Positions 16,983 through 24,714 of a stretch of 64,000 nucleotides of DNA are shown here, piece after piece (position 1 is the stretch's first letter; every line of letters begins with the position of its first letter). The DNA lies in NCBI GenBank assembly GCA_010671905.1, contig JAAHII010000002.1:62001-126000 (forward strand), given 5' to 3'. This stretch comes from Leptolyngbya sp. SIOISBB. GTDB lineage: Bacteria; Cyanobacteriota; Cyanobacteriia; Phormidesmidales; Phormidesmidaceae. A program made the translations under genes and the position numbers. The notes beneath the pieces were generated by a model. The model was given only the letters and a program-made list of their open reading frames with translations. It made no database searches and was not told where the DNA came from.

Positions 16983-17990
16983 ACGTCAGTTCGACGGTTT
17001 AGAAGATAGCTGGTGGCAGAGCCGCCAGGTCTTTGAACTCCAGGTCTAAGGCGGGTTTCTTCTCTTGGTAGGTATAGGCGACCAAAGCCGCCAGAGTGTT
17101 GACCAGGAAATTGAACGGACTGCGATGACGTGAATGCTCAATCTGAAAAATGTTTTTGAGTTGGTCATTGACCGTTTCAATCAAGGCCCGTTTGCGCAGC
17201 ATCACCTTGTCCAGAAGCTTCACCAGCTTGTTTTTCATCTTCTTCTTGTAATTGGTGACTAATTCCAGTCCCCGCTCATAGAGTTCCTCGAACAGTTCCT
17301 GGCGAATATAGCCCCGGTCGCCAAAAAGTTTGCCGATGAGACCTTGCGTCAGCTCTGGCACCGGTACGCGGTCATCCGTGTTGGCCGGAGTGAGTGTGAA
17401 CGCCAACAGCTCGCCGCGTTCGTTGATGACGAGGTGTAGCTTAAAGCCGAAGTGCCACCCCATCGCATTCCGACTCCAGCCCACTTGATTGTGGAACACT
17501 TTGTGAGCGTTGGCCCGACAGGGATGACACACCTCGAGCGGCGTCGAATCGATGAAGGCAATGCCGGTCATCTCCCCAGTGCGTGTGTAGAGATAGCTAC
17601 AGAGCAACATCAGACACCAGGGCCTCAGCTCCACGAAACGGTTGTAGCTCACCAACTTCGGGAACGCGTGTCGCCATCCGGGCAAGACGCAAAGCGTGTA
17701 GAACTCCTTGAACGTGCGGTAACCAGAGCCCTGAAAGGCAATCACAATGGTCATCACTTCACTGCGACTCAACCGCGATTGACTCAGGCGTTCGCCTGGC
17801 ATTGAGGGCAGTTGAGGGCGGTGAACGTATTGCTGCTCAAAGGCTCGACAGAAGTCATCGACGTCCCAGAAAATCTGCGTCACATCCAAGCGAGAGACTT
17901 CCGATAAAGTAGTGTTCATAGCTGAGCATAGAATTCATCAAATTCAGTCTCAGCTTTTTTCTTGCTCACTTCTGCTCGTCGAACTCACGT
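16983..17990 (-). mobile_element. IS982-family insertion sequence, complete
   Basis: 1008 bases. Terminal inverted repeats ACGTCAGTTCGACG and, at the other end, ACGTGAGTTCGACG match at 13 of 14 positions. The direct repeat CGAACA flanks it (16977-16982 and 17991-17996). It holds one intact transposase gene and interrupts a methyltransferase gene. Confidence 0.88.
16999..17919 (-). CDS. IS982-family transposase
   Basis: 306 aa, full length for the family. Signatures include GIAFIDSTPLEVCHPCRAN (first catalytic D), MGWHFGFKLHLVIN, LFGDRGYI (second D) and, near the end, RALIETVNDQLKN (E). These give a complete DDE set, so the element may still move. It lies between terminal repeats and fills almost the whole IS. 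Its insertion split the methyltransferase gene. Confidence 0.9.
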   Translation of the reverse strand: MNTTLSEVSRLDVTQIFWDVDDFCRAFEQQYVHRPQLPSMPGERLSQSRLSRSEVMTIVIAFQGSGYRTFKEFYTLCVLPGWRHAFPKLVSYNRFVELRPWCLMLLCSYLYTRTGEMTGIAFIDSTPLEVCHPCRANAHKVFHNQVGWSRNAMGWHFGFKLHLVINERGELLAFTLTPANTDDRVPVPELTQGLIGKLFGDRGYIRQELFEELYERGLELVTNYKKKMKNKLVKLLDKVMLRKRALIETVNDQLKNIFQIEHSRHRSPFNFLVNTLAALVAYTYQEKKPALDLEFKDLAALPPAIF

Positions 17991-18268
17991 CGAACAAGAT
18001 TGCCGCCAATCCCCCATTCGAGGGCATGGAGGACATCGATTTCGTCTACCGGATGTAGGAGCATCTAGCTCCCGGTGGTCGCCTCGCCACCATCATGAGC
18101 AATTCGTACTCCTTCTCATCCAAGAAGAAGGCGAAGCAGTTTCGAGAGTGGCTGACAACGGTACCTGTCATTCGGGAACAGGAGAACGACTGTGATGCGT
18201 TCAAGCCTAGCGGTTGCAATATCCTGACGCGGCTACTTGTGCTGCAAAAGCCTGAATAGGTCACGACG

Positions 18269-18308
18269 GTTAGCTCTGAAGGGGAAATCCTCTTCGGAGC
18301 TAATTTTT
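18269..18308 (+). terminator. Rho-independent terminator of the methyltransferase gene
   Basis: TTAGCTCTGAAG (18269-18280) pairs with CTTCGGAGCTAA (18291-18302), followed by TTTTTT. It lies 10 bases after the stop of the broken methyltransferase gene. Confidence 0.85.
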
Positions 18309-18395
18309 TCTGCCTCACGGAGAAGCGATTAAAAAATTTCCCACCCTCAACCGGAGTTGAGAGCAGGGAAACCGGAGAGACATGCGAAGTTGAGT

Positions 18396-18762
18396 TTAGA
18401 ACTCGTCGTCGCCGTAGCCTTGGTCGGCCTGGTCGTCAGCCTTCTTAGGTGTCATGCCCTCCACTCGCTGGACTTTCACGATCACCCGGCTGCGGGCTTG
18501 ACCATTATCATCCCAAACGTCCTCAGATAGGGGTGCCTTGTACTGCAACCAAACTGCCTCTGTGGAGGTACTTTTCGACGAACTTAGAAGTGCCGCCCCA
18601 AACCTCACAGGCGAAGCGGTGACGACGTTCTTTGCTCTCGCCATCTTGCGTATATCGTTCATTTTGATACAGCGTAAAATGAGAAACCTGAGATCCGGAA
18701 TCGAAGAACCGGGTGTCAGGATCTGCACCTAAACGCCCAACCAAAGTTACTGAATTAATCAC
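18396..18762 (-). pseudogene. ssb: Single-stranded DNA-binding protein with a frameshift
   Basis: The start is GTG at 18762 with GAGGAAAA before it. The first ~75 codons are a clear OB-fold SSB: INSVTLVGRLGADPDTRFF, then FACEVWGGTSKFVEKYL and SLVAVQG. The frame stops at 18523, but the next frame goes on as LSEDVWDDNGQARSRV and ends in the acidic tip GYGDDEF that SSBs use to recruit partners. Removing one C from the ACCCCT run (about 18530) restores the whole protein of ~120 aa. Either a true lesion or a homopolymer error. It would serve plasmid replication or repair. Confidence 0.75.
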
Positions 18763-18794
18763 GGTCTTTTCCTCATAACGGAGAGTGTTCAGTT

Positions 18795-18855
18795 CTGCGA
18801 GGCGTTAGCCGTCTCCGGCCTTATCCCGCTATTCCTGCGAGGCGTCAGCCATCTC
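18795..18855. repeat. Two near-identical 21-base direct repeats
   Basis: CTGCGAGGCGTTAGCCGTC at 18795 and CTGCGAGGCGTCAGCCATC at 18835, each continuing for two more shared bases. The first contains GCGTTAGC, placed 40-47 bases before the ssb start. The rest of 18763-19041 holds no gene I can see. Confidence 0.6.
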
Positions 18856-19041
18856 TTCTGCCGACAATGGGACTGGCCCTACATGCAGGACGAGGGGAGA
18901 TCGCCTTTCTCAGAGCCCGCCAAACCTATCGAGCAGATATCTCTCAGATATCTCCGCGCAACGATTCTTCAAACTTTCACTTCTGCCAAACGATAAAAAA
19001 GCGATCGCCATCCTCAAGAAATCTCAAGGATGACGACTTGG

Positions 19042-19710
19042 TTATTCTTGCCACAAAGCTGTTGTGGTTCGCAGCGAGGTGCTCGCCCCGCGTGAAACAA
19101 CTAGATGATCGAGAATGGGGATGCCCATCACCTTTGATGCTGCCAAGAGCTGCTTCGTGAGTTCGATATCCTCCTTGCTCGGCTCAGTGCTGCCACTAGG
19201 ATGATTGTGAGCGACGATGCACCGTGTCCCCCCTGCTCTCATGGCGGCGGAGAAGACCTCTCGCGGATGGACGCACGTTTCAGTTGCGGTCCCCGACGAA
19301 ATGACGCAGCAGCTAAACAGCCGATGCTTTACATCCATGCAAGCGATCGCGAATTTCTCAACGGGTTCCCAAGCAATGCAGTTAAAGACAGCAGCCGCTG
19401 TGTAGGGATCATCGAGGACATCGCCAGGGGGAGTTTCCTCGACATAAAGCTGTCGGCCTAACTCCAGCGCCGCCTGCAATTTCTGCAACCGCTTTGGGGT
19501 TAGTGGCAGTGCCCCAGCTCGAATAGCGACCCGCAGGCGATCTCTCAGGTTTCGGGGTGAGACCTCAGCCTCTCCGACGAGGCCGGAGAGAATTTCGGTG
19601 CCTAGACCAGACCCCAGTAGGGTATCGATCAAGTTTGCCTTTGCCAGAGTGCTTTGTTGAACTGTTGGGACATATGCTCCAACAGCATCTTTGACATGAT
19701 TCATAGTCAT
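19042..19710 (-). CDS. radC: RadC-type JAB1/MPN domain protein
   Basis: 222 aa. The C-terminal half has the metal-binding JAMM signature HNHPSGSTEPSKED, preceded by EVFSAAMRAGGTRCIVA, and ILDHLVVS near the end. The N-terminal half has the helical region typical of RadC (LIDTLLGSG, LTPKRLQKLQAALELG). This is the usual length and layout for plasmid- and island-borne RadC. The biochemical role of the family is unsettled. It neighbours ssb and ardC on the same strand. Confidence 0.85.
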   Translation of the reverse strand: MTMNHVKDAVGAYVPTVQQSTLAKANLIDTLLGSGLGTEILSGLVGEAEVSPRNLRDRLRVAIRAGALPLTPKRLQKLQAALELGRQLYVEETPPGDVLDDPYTAAAVFNCIAWEPVEKFAIACMDVKHRLFSCCVISSGTATETCVHPREVFSAAMRAGGTRCIVAHNHPSGSTEPSKEDIELTKQLLAASKVMGIPILDHLVVSRGASTSLRTTTALWQE

Positions 19711-19761
19711 AGCTACTTTCCAATATGGAGGTCAGCTATGCCGAGCGAGAGCTATCGGCGG

Positions 19762-19789
19762 GAAAAAGTGATGCCCCCTGTGGGGCATC
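19762..19789 (-). terminator. Intrinsic terminator after ardC
   Basis: On the minus strand GATGCCCC and GGGGCATC pair around a four-base loop and are followed by ACTTTTT. Confidence 0.75.
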
Positions 19790-19800
19790 GTGAATGAAGA

Positions 19801-20710
19801 TCAAGCCACTTCAAGGTCAACCTCGGCATTCTCTAGCAGCAGATTTGCTTTCTTCTGAGCCAGGGTGGTGGCTCAGAAGAAAGCCTTGGTGTCACTGCCA
19901 ATCAACGCCATCCAGTCTTCGATATAGCTGGCATGGTGTTCGAGTTCTGGCATTAAGCCCAATTCGTTACACACAAAGGCTGTACCTAACTCAGCCACCA
20001 ATTCCTCAAAGGCGTATTCTGGAGTGCCAAACTTGTTGCGAATATCCCGGTTGAGACGTGATTCGTACCCTGTTCGGTGGATCAATTCGTGAATGGCCGT
20101 CGAGTAGTACAACTCAGCAGAGCTGAAATCCTCGAAACGGGGGAGCCGAATCTGGTCCCTACTAGGCGAGTAGCAGGCTTTGTTGCCACCGTGCTGGATG
20201 TCGGCATCCTGCGAGGAAATTAACCACTCCGCATCATCGATTCGGGGATCGAGATTTTCTGGGCCTCGATACTTGTCGATCACATCAGCGATTTTGTTGT
20301 CAGACTCAGAATCGTCGAAACAATCTAAGCTGAAACCTTTGATCCACCTGAAGGAGTTGAAGAATTTCTCTTCCGTTTCGCCTGTAATAGGGTCTTCTTG
20401 CTCTTTGCGGATAGTGCCGCCCCAACGCAACCAGGTAGCTTTGCTACCCTTGCGGAGTTTCCAGCCTTTCTCCTGGCCCTGCTTAAAGCCAGCAAAGATG
20501 AGGATATGTATACCCCTTCGCCATCACGTCAATCTGGGCCAGTAGAGGATTAAGGCCCTCATACCGATGTCCGGTGATGGCATTGCAGGTGGGAACCACG
20601 TTCCACGGTTTACGCCACGGCACAGTCCCCTGTTCCATCAAGGCCAGCAGGTTATCGGCAACGAGTTGGAATTTGTCAGCGGCTTTTGATTTAGAGGTTT
20701 GTTTACGCAT
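19801..20710 (-). pseudogene. ArdC-like antirestriction zincin gene, frameshifted and with a stop
   Basis: The first part (from ATG 20710) gives VADNLLALMEQGTVPWRKPW and GLNPLLAQID, the conserved N-terminal ssDNA-binding region of ArdC-like proteins. A one-base shift near TATCCTCATCTTTGC (about 20505) puts the rest out of frame. The remainder reads AGFKQGQEKGWKLRKGSKAT, then the zincin motif TAIHELIHRTG with glutamate, and EELVAELGTAFVC. A later in-frame TGA at 19873-19875 cuts off AQKKANLLLENAEVDLEVA. The intact protein would be ~300 aa and would help incoming DNA evade restriction. As read it is inactive. Confidence 0.8.
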
Positions 20711-20768
20711 GGCTTTCACTTGATAGAAGTTCAGTCATGCGTAGCGATAGCTTGATGAGTCGCCTTAG

Positions 20769-20800
20769 AAAAAAACTGCTTGCCAAAGAACGACAAGCAG
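20769..20800 (-). terminator. Intrinsic terminator of the 143-aa gene
   Basis: On the minus strand CTGCTTG and CAAGCAG pair around 11 bases and run into TTTTTTT. It starts 13 bases after the stop at 20813. Confidence 0.85.
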
Positions 20801-20812
20801 GTAGCAGATGGT

Positions 20813-21244
20813 TTAGCCGTTGATATCAGACCAATCAAACTCAGTTGGCAGTGCCCCAGTTTTCGCGTAGGCATAGAAATCGGAGCGGATCCGATAACAG
20901 ACTTTCCTCAGCGTGATGAGCTGCTCTAATGTCAACAGCACATGCGACGCGCCGCTGAACTGATAGTCTGCCTGAAGGCTGATTCGCATGGCATAGACAT
21001 TGGGCAATTCCTCCATTGTTGGAGCTTGGAAACAGTAGGCAATTTGCGACACAATCCATAGCTCCGGGGGAAGGCCGCACCACCAACTGAAGCGTTGGGG
21101 ACAGAGTTCCCTGGCGGTTTCATGAAGGTCAACCACTTCCGCCCAGGACAGGAGTTGGGAAGGGCTATCAAGTTGAAGTTCGGCGATATGAGGACTCGAT
21201 GGAAACGGGGATTTCACCGGCTTACCGAGAAGAGAGAGCTTCAT
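20813..21244 (-). CDS. Plasmid hypothetical protein, 143 aa
   Basis: The ATG at 21244 has AAAAGGA in front; a longer open frame to 21415 crosses GCGATAGC and another likely terminator-like region, so I rejected it. The protein has a basic N-terminus (MKLSLLGKPVKSPFPSS), then helices including LLSWAEVVDLHETARELC and a tryptophan pair (FSWWCGLPPELWIV), and an acidic end FDWSDING. No family recognised. It ends in its own terminator and sits in the decaying plasmid module. Confidence 0.6.
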   Translation of the reverse strand: MKLSLLGKPVKSPFPSSPHIAELQLDSPSQLLSWAEVVDLHETARELCPQRFSWWCGLPPELWIVSQIAYCFQAPTMEELPNVYAMRISLQADYQFSGASHVLLTLEQLITLRKVCYRIRSDFYAYAKTGALPTEFDWSDING

Positions 21245-21327
21245 TTCCTTTTTTCTGTTATGAAGTAACGTCACACTCTCCATTGCGATAGCAAAAATCT
21301 CTCCTGCTGAGGCAGGAGAGATAAAAC

Positions 21328-21525
21328 TCAGGCATCTTCGCGGCTCGCCAACCAGTATTGCGAGATCGCGTGAGCCACGGCGATAAATGCAGGTCGTGTC
21401 CAGAGCGCGATACATTCGGACGACAGGCTTTGCAGCAAGTTAAGTGCAAAGACCGGATGACAGGGTTCCACCAAGCCCAGCTCAGTCAGCGCCTGATATA
21501 GGCGATCGCGCTGATGAAAAGACAA
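21328..21525 (-). CDS. Short hypothetical, possibly 5'-truncated
   Basis: 65 codons from a TTG start with GGAG directly before it (very short spacing). The frame looks coding (RLYQALTELGLVEPCHPVFA, then RPAFIAVAHAISQYW) and stays open upstream to about 21588 without ATG. At about 21590 it meets the 5' end of a helicase fragment on the other strand, so a recombination junction may have removed its true start. No function assigned. Confidence 0.35.
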   Translation of the reverse strand: MSFHQRDRLYQALTELGLVEPCHPVFALNLLQSLSSECIALWTRPAFIAVAHAISQYWLASREDA

Positions 21526-21589
21526 CTCCAGGACTTCATCTGACAGCGAAGCCAGCCACCGTTTCTGCTGAAAGCCCCAGCCGCCACAA

Positions 21590-22028
21590 AGCAGAAATTA
21601 TCCGAGGCGGGGTGAAGTTTCGCGTCGGCGATCGCATTCTGCAACAGCGCAATGACTACACCCATGAAATCTTTAATGTTGATCTGGGTATCGTCACCGC
21701 CATCAATACCGAAGACCTTGAATTGACCGCACAATTTGGCGATCGCCAAGTGGTCTATGACAACGCGGACCCCGACGAAATTTCTCTGGCGTTTGCGACG
21801 ACGATTCATAAGTCTCAGGGAAGCGAATACCCGGTTGTGGTGCTACCCATCTTCAGGCAGCACTACAACATGCTGTCTCGAAACCTGCTGTATACCGGCA
21901 TCACCCGCGCCCGGAAACTGGTCGTGCTCGTAGGCCCCCAGGGGGCCATCAAGCTGGCCGTGCAGCAGGTGAAGGACCAAGAACGCTACACTTTATTGGC
22001 CCACCGACTGCAGCGAGTGGAGCCGTGA
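21590..22028 (+). pseudogene. C-terminal fragment of a RecD/UvrD-like superfamily 1 helicase
   Basis: The protein text from about 21590 reads VGDRILQQRNDYTHEIFNVD and then FATTIHKSQGSEYPVVVLP, RNLLYTGITRARKLVVLVG. These are the C-terminal motifs V and VI of RecD2-type helicases (UvrD_C_2 region). The Walker A and other N-terminal motifs are absent; upstream sequence belongs to an opposite-strand frame. It is a remnant of about 145 codons from a protein that normally exceeds 700. Confidence 0.75.
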
Positions 22029-22052
22029 ACGAAGAGAACATCAAAGGGTTGT

Positions 22053-22214
22053 ATGAAGCGGCAAGGAACTATTGGGTTAGCAGGTCAGCAAAACTTTGAC
22101 TTTGAGCGCTGGTCTGCAGCGGTCAGAACCCAAATGCTTCAGGCTTTAGACAAACATCGCAGCCATCGTTCATCAGAGCCACAAAATAGCTCTGCCCAGT
22201 TGGACAGAGACTAA
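22053..22214 (+). CDS. Small protein, 53 aa
   Basis: ATG 22053 to TAA 22212-22214. It contains NFDFERWSAAVRTQMLQALDKH, a segment that resembles short cyanobacterial proteins with an F-D-F-x-x-W-x-x-x-V-R-x-Q-M pattern. The tail is Ser/Gln rich. Its start lies 25 bases after the helicase fragment stop. Function unknown. Confidence 0.4.
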   Translation: MKRQGTIGLAGQQNFDFERWSAAVRTQMLQALDKHRSHRSSEPQNSSAQLDRD

Positions 22215-22231
22215 CCTCAACAACAGATGCG

Positions 22232-22474
22232 TTACGCCGAAATCGCTAAGTCATGATTGCGATCGCAGACGACCGGCTGGAGCTTAGAGGCATAAGCCGT
22301 GACCTCGTGGCGATGGTAGCCCGAGGACATATCTCGGTCGATAACACCGTGAGGTTGCTTTGCTTCCAAGGCATTCCAATCAAAATAGTTGAGTGTCGGA
22401 CGCACAGGCAGTCCAGGACAATTCGCGGTGTAAACAATCACGGTAAATCGGGCGTAGCCGTAGGGAGATGTCAT
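22232..22474 (-). CDS. Hypothetical protein, 80 aa
   Basis: ATG 22474 with GAGGAAG before it. The protein begins MTSPYGYARFTVIVYTANCP and has a basic, His-rich middle (SGYHRHEVTAYASKL). GCGATAGC stands 35-42 bases upstream, as for its neighbours. It has no recognised family, signal peptide or membrane segment. It is part of the minus-strand plasmid gene set. Confidence 0.5.
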   Translation of the reverse strand: MTSPYGYARFTVIVYTANCPGLPVRPTLNYFDWNALEAKQPHGVIDRDMSSGYHRHEVTAYASKLQPVVCDRNHDLAISA

Positions 22475-22531
22475 CACTACTTCCTCTAGCAGGTTCACTA
22501 GCATCAAAGCGATAGCCTGCCTTCATTCATC

Positions 22532-22567
22532 AAAAATTCAGCCCCCCGAAAAGCAGGAGAGCTGAAT
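22532..22567 (-). terminator. Intrinsic terminator of the zinc-ribbon gene
   Basis: On the minus strand ATTCAGC and GCTGAAT pair, with inner CTCC/GGGG pairs, followed by TTTTTG. It lies 13 bases after the stop at 22580. Confidence 0.7.
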
Positions 22568-22579
22568 CTGGTTATTAGA

Positions 22580-23677
22580 TCAGTCAATGCTAACCCCACC
22601 CACAGTTGTCGGTTGGGGACGGCTGGGTACCTGCTCAGACAAGGCTTCGCCACATCGTTGAGTGAAGCGAAGAATCAGGTTATGGTCCGTAATGCCAGGT
22701 TGCTCCCTCCTGATTTCACCAATCAGGTGTTGAGCAATCTCAACCGAGACATGGTGACGAGTGCGGCCCCAGTCAATTAGCAGTTGGTTAATTAAGCTCC
22801 GCATCTCCTCGTCGTTGAGGTCACCTGCAGTCTTACCGGCCATTCGTTTGACCTGGGCCAGCGTGTGTCCAGTGCGCTGGATGATCAGTTGGATGCGATC
22901 TCGATTGAGCTGACCCTGGTCTACCTCAGTAGCCTCGACGGCCACCCACTCTAAATGAGCCGCATTACCGATCTCTTCTTGAGGTTCCCAGTCGGCATCA
23001 AGGGTCTGAATTTCAGTATGCTCGACGGCGAAGAAATTGCTGGCATTTGCGGCCAGAAGCACCGCTCCGACGTAACTACGCTTTTGGGCCATCTTATTGA
23101 TGGTGTTTATCTGGTCGTAGATACGTTCGTTGGGAACTTTGCCTTGTTGCTGATCGATGATTTGGGGATCAGTGCTACGGAATTGAGCATTGCACCCACC
23201 GCTCTTACCGTGGCAGTACCACCCTTTATCACCTGTCTTTCGATCTGGGTATTTACTGCGCTTAATGGCCGCAGCACCACATTTTGGGCACGTCCGATCA
23301 GTGGTGCGGTAGCGATACTTATCTTCCCAGGAGTTGCAGGAGCCATAGCATTCTGCAACAACCTGACCCTCGCGGCTTCGCAGAGTACATTTGTATTCGT
23401 AATGAAAGAAGGGTTCCGGGAATTCTTTGCCCGTCCAATCCTGAATAACTTCAATCCGCTCTAGTGACTCGCACAACCCCAGCAGGGTCGCGATCTTTTC
23501 CGCCCCCGGCTTGAATAAGACAGGTTTCTCGCCACACCCTGGAATGACCCCGTAGTCCAATCCCTCTCTTAATGAGCGCTGGATAAACAGAACGAGGGTG
23601 TTGTAATGGTCTACCGCAGTATTGATCTGCCGTAGACTGCCCGTGGGTAGTTGAACAATTGCATTGGCATTAGTCAT
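22580..23677 (-). CDS. Phage/plasmid-type protein with a zinc ribbon
   Basis: 365 aa. The N-terminal region has LREGLDYGVIPGCGEKPVLF and KPGAEKIATLLGL. This pattern (DYG-IPG-KP-LFKPGAEK) recurs in phage and plasmid proteins linked to recombination or ssDNA annealing. A zinc ribbon follows: CPKCG at about residue 132 and WYCHGKSGGCNAQF at about 150-165. NTINKMAQKRSYVGAVLLA is another conserved helix. The C-terminal third is helical. It is the longest intact gene of this module, with GCGATAGC 38-45 bases before the start. The exact role is not established. Confidence 0.65.
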   Translation of the reverse strand: MTNANAIVQLPTGSLRQINTAVDHYNTLVLFIQRSLREGLDYGVIPGCGEKPVLFKPGAEKIATLLGLCESLERIEVIQDWTGKEFPEPFFHYEYKCTLRSREGQVVAECYGSCNSWEDKYRYRTTDRTCPKCGAAAIKRSKYPDRKTGDKGWYCHGKSGGCNAQFRSTDPQIIDQQQGKVPNERIYDQINTINKMAQKRSYVGAVLLAANASNFFAVEHTEIQTLDADWEPQEEIGNAAHLEWVAVEATEVDQGQLNRDRIQLIIQRTGHTLAQVKRMAGKTAGDLNDEEMRSLINQLLIDWGRTRHHVSVEIAQHLIGEIRREQPGITDHNLILRFTQRCGEALSEQVPSRPQPTTVGGVSID

Positions 23678-23954
23678 AGCAACAATCCTTTTAGGTGGAG
23701 GTCAAAGCGGCGTGGCGATAGCCTGACCGACACAAAAAGTATCTACCCCCAATGGAGATGCAGATGAACAGGGGAATGGGTGATAGCGTTACGGTTGATT
23801 TCAGCACTGCGCCCTGGCAGGCGACCGTCAGCCTTTCAGGTAGCACGAGGCGCTTGCTGATAGGGAGAACTGAACAGCGGCCGTGTTCATCTTTGGCCCT
23901 TGGGGCCACTTCTGCTAAGCGGTAGCTGTGCCAGACAAATCGCCCAGAAGATCG

Positions 23955-24013
23955 CAGCTTCAGCACCTCTTGCTGTACGGCTCGCAGTCGTACAGCAAGA
24001 GGTGCTGAAGCTG
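23955..24013. repeat. Perfect 25-base inverted repeat with nine-base loop
   Basis: Left arm 23955-23979 begins CAGCTTCAGCACC; right arm 23989-24013 is its exact complement and ends GGTGCTGAAGCTG. TTTTT follows at 24014-24018 on the plus strand. It could be a strong terminator, a replication hairpin or a structured RNA. The flanking 23690-23954 holds no gene I can support. Confidence 0.85.
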
Positions 24014-24042
24014 TTTTTGCATGGCGGTTTGGGGATCCTGAA

Positions 24043-24483
24043 TCAAGGCTGGGTCAGCTGAGGTGAGTTCCAGTGCCAACGTAACGGCCTAGAGCTGATG
24101 ATGGGCACAATGCCGTTTCTCAGTAAGTGACGATCCAGTCTCCAGTCAAGGCGTTGAGCCAAGTTCTAGTAGATACACTGAGGCTGGCGACAGCATTCGC
24201 GAACAATCCAAGCATCGACTGAATCGACAGACATGCGACTACATTGAATGGTCAGAATACTGTGCTGACGTAGCAGAGGCAGGATGAACCGCTGCACTTT
24301 ATCAATCGCCTCATCCCACTCGCGGCCGACTAGGGACGTGATGACGATCAGCTTCCCTAGCGGGAAGTCGCGTTCTTCATCTGTTTCACTCAGATACTTG
24401 AGCAGTAGAGCGGTAGAGCCTGCACCCAAGCCGTAACTGAGGATAACGGGCTGTCCGTTTTTAACTAGGGAAGCTTCAGTGGG
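24043..24483 (-). pseudogene. PAPS reductase-like gene, degraded
   Basis: In frame from just after a TAA at 24484, the text reads PVILSYGLGAGSTALLLKYL (the PP-loop of the adenine nucleotide alpha hydrolase / PAPS reductase fold), then FPLGKLIVITSLVGREW and VQRFILPLLRQH. A TAG at 24166 interrupts it, after which LLRNGIVPIISSR recalls the LxxxGTVP segment of these enzymes. No start codon survives. These enzymes act on sulfated or thiolated nucleotides, and plasmid copies may modify DNA or RNA; this one is inactive. Confidence 0.55.
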
Positions 24484-24486
24484 TTA

Positions 24487-24666
24487 TCAGTCAGGAAAAC
24501 AGCACGATCTCAGATCGGCATCAGTAACCTGTTTTAGCTTTTGTAAAGTGTCGTCCCACAGGTACAACGGTTCTTTACGATCGGTGCCTACGGTAAGTTC
24601 GACATCCACCTCAATCTCTCGCACAGTTTCCAGACTGAGTGTGAGCGGAGCAATGCGATAGAGCAT
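24487..24666 (-). CDS. Small protein, 59 aa, before the PAPS reductase-like relic
   Basis: ATG 24666 is preceded by CTGGAGA, which is also part of an inverted repeat (TCTCCAGA/TCTGGAGA, 24673-24695). The protein is MLYRIAPLTLSLETVREIEV, then acidic with TVGTDRKEPLYLWDD. It ends TGA-TAA directly before the relic's open frame, so the two were probably an operon. No family recognised. Confidence 0.4.
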   Translation of the reverse strand: MLYRIAPLTLSLETVREIEVDVELTVGTDRKEPLYLWDDTLQKLKQVTDADLRSCCFPD

Positions 24667-24714
24667 AGCGAATCTCCAGAGAAATCATCTGGAGAAACAA
24701 GGTGAAAGCGCGAC

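Larger units (their letters stand above)
16151..18258 (+). pseudogene. N6-adenine DNA methyltransferase-like gene broken by IS982
   Basis: The start ATG 16151 has GAGGACA upstream. About 280 codons give a basic helical N-terminus and then a methyltransferase core: FVPTPPDLVDEL and the SAM-binding motif ILDPAAGDGAIL. An IS982 element interrupts it at 16983. After the IS (from 17997) the same frame resumes as KIAANPPFEGMEDIDF, giving the catalytic NPPF motif, and ends at 18256-18258. Removing the IS and one CGAACA repeat restores the frame exactly. A second lesion is an in-frame TAG after DFVYRM, probably from a glutamine codon. The gene is therefore inactive; it likely protected plasmid DNA or regulated it. 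Confidence 0.8.
18802..23722 (-). promoter_or_regulatory. Set of GCGATAGC-type motifs before minus-strand genes
   Basis: Plus-strand positions: GCGTTAGC 18802-18809 (ssb), GCGAGAGC 19745-19752 (radC), GCGATAGC 20744-20751 (ardC), 21285-21292 (143-aa gene), 22509-22516 (80-aa gene) and 23715-23722 (zinc-ribbon gene). Each lies 34-48 bases before its start codon. It could be a promoter element or operator; it is also one base from HIP1 (GCGATCGC), so chance must be tested. Confidence 0.45.

Noticed and set aside
23691-23966. Minus-strand frame of 91 codons beside the zinc-ribbon gene
   Set aside because: No ribosome site, no coherent protein pattern, and it runs into the GCGATAGC motif and the large hairpin.
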